Shown piece after piece: positions 61,338 through 64,000 of a DNA stretch of 64,000 nt. Position 1 is the first letter of the stretch, and the number at the start of each line of letters is the position of its first letter. This stretch comes from RPQJ01 sp963754125 (lineage in GTDB: Bacteria; Pseudomonadota; Gammaproteobacteria; Steroidobacterales; Steroidobacteraceae): positions 1-64,000 of the forward strand of contig CAVWEX010000008.1 of NCBI GenBank assembly GCA_963754125.1, read 5' to 3'. Under the pieces are notes generated by a model that ran no database searches, had not been told where the DNA came from, and saw only the letters and a program-made list of their open reading frames with translations. Made by a program: the position numbers and the translations under genes.

Positions 61338-61670
61338 GCGTCGGGAAAGCACTCGCGCCGGCCCGCTGGATGCGGGCCTCTGCGAATCCTTTCCCGACGC
61401 TGGACACGCGGCGCCTGGGCGAGTGACCGCCGAGCCGGCCACTCGCACGGCGCAAGAAGTTGGCAGGATCCAGCGTAACGATCGGCGGTCGTTGGCGGGG
61501 ACTGCGCGTTCGTTGCGGGCGCCCCTCTCCACGCCGAATCGGGTGGGAATTCGTGCGCCGTGCGAGCCGGTTCTCCGGCTCGCTCAGGCGCCGCGGGTCC
61601 GGCGACTTGTCGGGGTTGCGGAGGGCGCGCCTATCTCCGAGCGCGCCCGTAGCAACCCCGACAAGTCGCC
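61338..61670 (+). repeat. structured intergenic element, copy 3
   Basis: A 333-bp copy in the same orientation as copy 1: H1 61338-61400, H2 61411-61453, H3 61555-61591, H4 61601-61670, with a diverged 101-bp centre. H4 arms GGCGACTTGTCGGGGTTGC and GCAACCCCGACAAGTCGCC pair perfectly over 19 bp. The six variable base pairs (ACTTGT with ACAAGT) differ from both other copies. It lies between the helicase and the RNA-binding protein. Confidence 0.85.
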
Positions 61671-61750
61671 CGCGACCTCAAGGCAGATGATCGCAGCCGA
61701 CCCGACCGGCAAGCCGGTGCCGCAGCAGCGACGAGCCGGACTGGGAGCCG

Positions 61751-61786
61751 AAAAGCAGAAGGCCCGGGTCGCCCCGGGCCTTCTGC
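61751..61786 (-). terminator. rho-independent terminator of the RNA-binding protein gene
   Basis: A 14-bp perfect stem (GCAGAAGGCCCGGG at 61755-61768 with CCCGGGCCTTCTGC at 61773-61786) and a 4-nt loop are followed on the minus strand by TTTT (61754-61751). Confidence 0.85.
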
Positions 61787-61823
61787 GTTTGGATCGGCTC
61801 AAACGCCCGAAGGCGTCAGGCGA

Positions 61824-62225
61824 TTACCAGCGACGCTGGCCGCCGCCGCCACCGCCGCCGTAGCCACCACCGCCACCGCCGCCGTAGCCACCACCGCCAC
61901 CGCCGCCGTAGCCGCCGCCGCCGCCACCCGAGCGGCCACCGCCGCCGCCGCCGCCCGGACGGCCGCCACCGCCGCCGGTGCGCGGACGATCCTGCGCCTC
62001 ATTGACGCGCAGGGGCCGGCCGCCCATGTTGAAGCCGTTAAGTGCCTCCATCGCCTTCTGCGCGTCGGCCTGCGGCATCTCGACGAAGCCGAAGCCGCGC
62101 GGACGACCGGTCTCACGATCGGTCGGCAGGGCAACCGAGTCGACGGTGCCGTGCTGCGCGAAAAGGTCACGGATTTCGCTCTCGGTGGCCGAGAACGGAA
62201 GGTTGCCCACGTAAATCTTGGTCAT
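61824..62225 (-). CDS. RRM RNA-binding protein with glycine-rich tail
   Basis: A 133-residue protein. One RRM (about residues 1-78) carries RNP2 KIYVGNLPF and RNP1 RPRGFGFVEM. A tail of Gly, Arg and Tyr follows (GGRPGGGGGGGRSGG, then YGGGGGGG units) ending QRRW. Such proteins are cold-inducible RNA chaperones in proteobacteria and cyanobacteria. AGGA precedes the ATG on the minus strand, and a good terminator closes the gene. Confidence 0.93.
   Translation of the reverse strand: MTKIYVGNLPFSATESEIRDLFAQHGTVDSVALPTDRETGRPRGFGFVEMPQADAQKAMEALNGFNMGGRPLRVNEAQDRPRTGGGGGRPGGGGGGGRSGGGGGGYGGGGGGGYGGGGGGGYGGGGGGGQRRW
61861..61908. repeat. 24-bp tandem repeat in the glycine-rich tail
   Basis: Two identical 24-bp units (61861-61884, 61885-61908) beginning TAGCCACCACCGCCACCGCC and a third diverged unit encode the repeated YGGGGGGG octapeptide. 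The number of units is likely to vary between strains. Confidence 0.85.
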
Positions 62226-62414
62226 TCGAACATCCTAGAAAGAAAACAAAACGGAAAGTACGGGATCACAAACAGCCGACACGCCCAGCACGCGCTGCCC
62301 TTCTCAAGGCGAGCGCCCGGGCGATCCCTGTCACCTGATCGAAGACGTTTCGGCTTAACAAACCAGGCGCCTGAAGGCACCCTGCAAGGCACGGACGGGC
62401 AACGATCGCGGCGC

Positions 62415-62441
62415 AGTCTAGCACAAGCTCATGTCCATCAA
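62415..62441 (-). promoter_or_regulatory. candidate extended -10 promoter of the RNA-binding protein
   Basis: On the minus strand TTGATG (62441-62436) is followed after 15 bp by TGC-TAGACT, an extended -10 form. The start would lie about 180 nt before the ATG, a long leader as in other cold-shock RNA-binding genes. Confidence 0.35.
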
Positions 62442-62723
62442 CGGAAAATCCGGCCCGGGCCGGCGGTGTCCAGAAGCGTCATCGACGTAATCGCTCACTT
62501 CGAGACGAGCGCACGTGCCGACGCTCCGGAAGCGTGGCTTCGCGGAAGGGGGAATGAGCCTGGAAAGAGGAATGACAAGTCGGTCACCGGGCGGGGAGCT
62601 GAGGGCTTCAACCACGCGACATGCAACAGTTCTGAGGAACTCGATTCCCGATGACAGATCTCGAACGAAGTCAAGCCTACCCACTGACGCCGGGCACTGC
62701 AACCTAAATCGTTGATGCAGCGC
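62442..62723. other. stretch without a convincing gene
   Basis: About 280 bp of lower GC than the surroundings. Short ORFs exist on both strands but none has protein-like composition, a start site or a recognisable motif. I compared it by eye with tRNA and common small-RNA patterns and saw none. Confidence 0.4.
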
Positions 62724-62743
62724 AAAAAAACGGCCTCTGACCG
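62724..62743 (-). terminator. candidate terminator after the 62835 gene
   Basis: On the minus strand CGGTC-AGA-GGCCG is followed by TTTTTTT. The 5-bp stem is short (one G-U pair), but the T-run is strong. It would end the transcript that carries speA and the small gene. Confidence 0.4.
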
Positions 62744-62834
62744 GTCGGTGCGGCGCCACGATCGGCGGGGCCTGCCGTGGGTTCGACCCGTGAATGGGCG
62801 CGCGCGCGGAATCAGATCCCGCGAGACGCAGCGG

Positions 62835-63023
62835 TCAGGACCCGGCGCGTTCGATCCAGTGCTCGATGTTGCGCAGGTTGGTCCAGACGCCGGCGTGATC
62901 GTTCCAGCCGCGCAGCCATCGCGTCGGGTCGGCTCCCGTCGGTCCGGCTGCGGCTGCACGAGCGGCCAGCGTCCGGGCGAATTCGCCGGGATCGGGCGTG
63001 GGGTCCAGGTGGTCGTCGGGCAC
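62835..63023 (-). CDS. small hypothetical protein downstream of speA
   Basis: A 62-residue protein read from GTG 63023, which has GGAG about 8 nt upstream; an ATG at 63056 in the same frame lacks a ribosome site. The sequence DPTPDPGEFARTLAARAAAA and WLRGWNDHAGVWTNLRNIEH has protein-like composition with several Trp. The position 99 bp after the arginine decarboxylase stop suggests cotranscription. Function unknown. Confidence 0.5.
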   Translation of the reverse strand: MPDDHLDPTPDPGEFARTLAARAAAAGPTGADPTRWLRGWNDHAGVWTNLRNIEHWIERAGS

Positions 63024-63122
63024 GCGGGTCACTCCGGGTGTTGCTGCCCGCGGCATTGGGCCCGCGGCAGGTTGCGACCGCGTGACGCCCGCATGACCGC
63101 CGCGTGAATGCGGCGCCGGGAG

Positions 63123-64000
63123 TCAGTCCGGCTCGAGGTAGGTGTAGCCGGCGAGTTCGCCGTCGTAGAAGCGACGCAGCGCCTGGCTCTCCGCGAGCGA
63201 CAGTCGTCCCTCGCGCACGGCACGCTCGCAGTCGCGAGCGAGCTGCGGGACGAGGCGTTCGACGTCGTAGCGCATGTAGCGCAGCACTTCGGCTGCCGTG
63301 TCGCCCTTGACCGTTTCCTCGATCCACCAGCCGCCCTGCTCGTGCAGCTTGATGTGCACGACGTGGGTGTCGCCGAACAGGTTGTGCAGGTCGCCGAGCG
63401 TTTCCTGGTAGGCGCCGACCATGAAGGCCGCGAGGTAGTAGGGGTCGCCCGCCCGCAGTTCGTGCAGCTCGAGGGTGCGCTTGGTCTCGCGGAGGCTCAC
63501 GAAGCGGTCGATCTTGCCGTCCGAGTCGCAGGTGATGTCGGCGAGCACGGCGTTGCGGACCGGGCGCTCGTCCAGGCGGTGGATGGGCGTAATGGGAAAC
63601 AGCTGGTCGATCGCCCAGCTGTCCGGCAGGGACTGGAAGACCGAGACGTTGCAGAAATAAATGTCGCTCAGGATCGACTCGAGCCCCTCGAGTTCCTCCG
63701 GCACGCGATCGAGCCGCCGGCAGAAATCGCGGATCCTCGCGCAGGTGGCCCAGTACAGCCGCTCGACGAGGCCGCGGTGCTCGAGGCTCAGGTAACCGAG
63801 GTTGAACGTCTGCAGCGCCTGCTCGCGCGCCTGCAAGGCGTCGTGGTAGCACTCCACGAGCCGCCGCTCGGTGATTGAGCGGTAGGCGTCGAGCAGGTCG
63901 CGCACGGGCTGCGGCACGTCGTCGCCGCCCGTGAGGTCGCGCGCGTCCTGGTCGCTGACGCTGAAGCGGTCGAGCGCCGAGCTGCCGAGCACGTTGAAGA
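63123..64000 (-). CDS. speA: biosynthetic arginine decarboxylase, C-terminal part
   Basis: The last 292 codons of SpeA; the frame is open to the window edge. Recognisable segments are FNLGYLSLEHRGLVERLYWA, VSVFQSLPDSWAIDQLFPIT, LDERPVRNAVLADITCDSDG and YLAAFMVGAYQETLGDLHNL, all typical of the PLP fold III arginine decarboxylase. The reaction is arginine to agmatine, the first step of the alternative putrescine route. The N-terminal PLP barrel is outside the window. Confidence 0.93.
   Translation of the reverse strand, partial: FNVLGSSALDRFSVSDQDARDLTGGDDVPQPVRDLLDAYRSITERRLVECYHDALQAREQALQTFNLGYLSLEHRGLVERLYWATCARIRDFCRRLDRVPEELEGLESILSDIYFCNVSVFQSLPDSWAIDQLFPITPIHRLDERPVRNAVLADITCDSDGKIDRFVSLRETKRTLELHELRAGDPYYLAAFMVGAYQETLGDLHNLFGDTHVVHIKLHEQGGWWIEETVKGDTAAEVLRYMRYDVERLVPQLARDCERAVREGRLSLAESQALRRFYDGELAGYTYLEPD

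Noticed and set aside
61840..61980. Repetitive sequence that first resembles a repeat array
   Set aside because: It is the in-frame glycine-rich coding tail of the RRM protein, with no spacers, so not a CRISPR array.
62418..62759. 113-codon minus-strand ORF upstream of the RNA-binding gene
   Set aside because: No ribosome site or recognisable motif, and it overlaps the candidate promoter; composition is not convincing.

Overview
The window is about 70% GC, densely coded, with frequent GTG starts and ATGA/GTGA gene overlaps. The gene set (hutG-hutI-hutU, avtA, hrpB, pitA with its DUF47 partner, a biosynthetic-type arginine decarboxylase, a double-length UvrA, a VC_2705-type acetate symporter with DUF4212 and DUF294 partners) points to a Gammaproteobacterium, probably in the Xanthomonadales/Nevskiales/Steroidobacter area. 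That placement is inference from gene content only.

Layout. 0-7 kb: a sodium:solute symporter module flanked on both sides by a DUF294 nucleotidyltransferase plus DnaQ-type exonuclease pair. 7-12 kb: an NlpC/P60 lipoprotein and a MacAB-like ABC efflux operon (adaptor, ATPase, two permeases). 12-20 kb: HrpB helicase, a DUF456 membrane protein, a helix-hairpin-helix/CBS pair, and an alpha/beta hydrolase next to a phospholipase D-like protein. 20-25 kb, minus strand: a seven-gene run of threonine aldolase, a secretin-domain-like protein, a membrane zinc-ribbon protein, then a compact E1-like / ubiquitin-like / E2-like / JAMM-protease set. This last set is the most interesting gene system in the window. 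25-31 kb: GNAT, a thioredoxin lipoprotein and histidine degradation genes (hutU, hutI, hutG, no hutH seen). 31-34 kb: small proteins, HtpX and a MazG-like protein. 33.7-39.9 kb: a disrupted tract holding a large secreted propeller/Ig-like protein cut by many frameshifts, a nuclease with one frameshift, an SDR with internal segments missing and a photolyase without its C-terminal domain. 39.9-50 kb: CBS protein, FadH-like reductase, phosphate transporter with DUF47 partner, and tandem UvrA. 50-64 kb: M48 protease, AvtA, HAD phosphatase, NUDIX, aldehyde dehydrogenase, UvrD-like helicase, a glycine-rich RNA-binding protein and the end of speA.

Two non-coding signals stand out. First, a roughly 335-bp intergenic element occurs three times (50103-50438, 52133-52468 inverted, 61338-61670). 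Each copy carries four hairpins, and the arms of the fourth differ between copies while staying complementary inside each copy. Second, apparent frameshifts occur in many otherwise intact genes and are very dense at 33.7-36.4 kb. Sequence alone cannot separate assembly error from real decay, although the short-chain dehydrogenase and photolyase look genuinely damaged.

How genes work together: symporter large and small subunits with likely regulatory DUF294/exonuclease partners; an adaptor-ATPase-permease efflux pump; HutU, HutI and HutG acting in sequence on urocanate; Pit transport with its DUF47 partner; and the E1-UBL-E2-JAMM set, which by family should activate, transfer and remove a small protein modifier.
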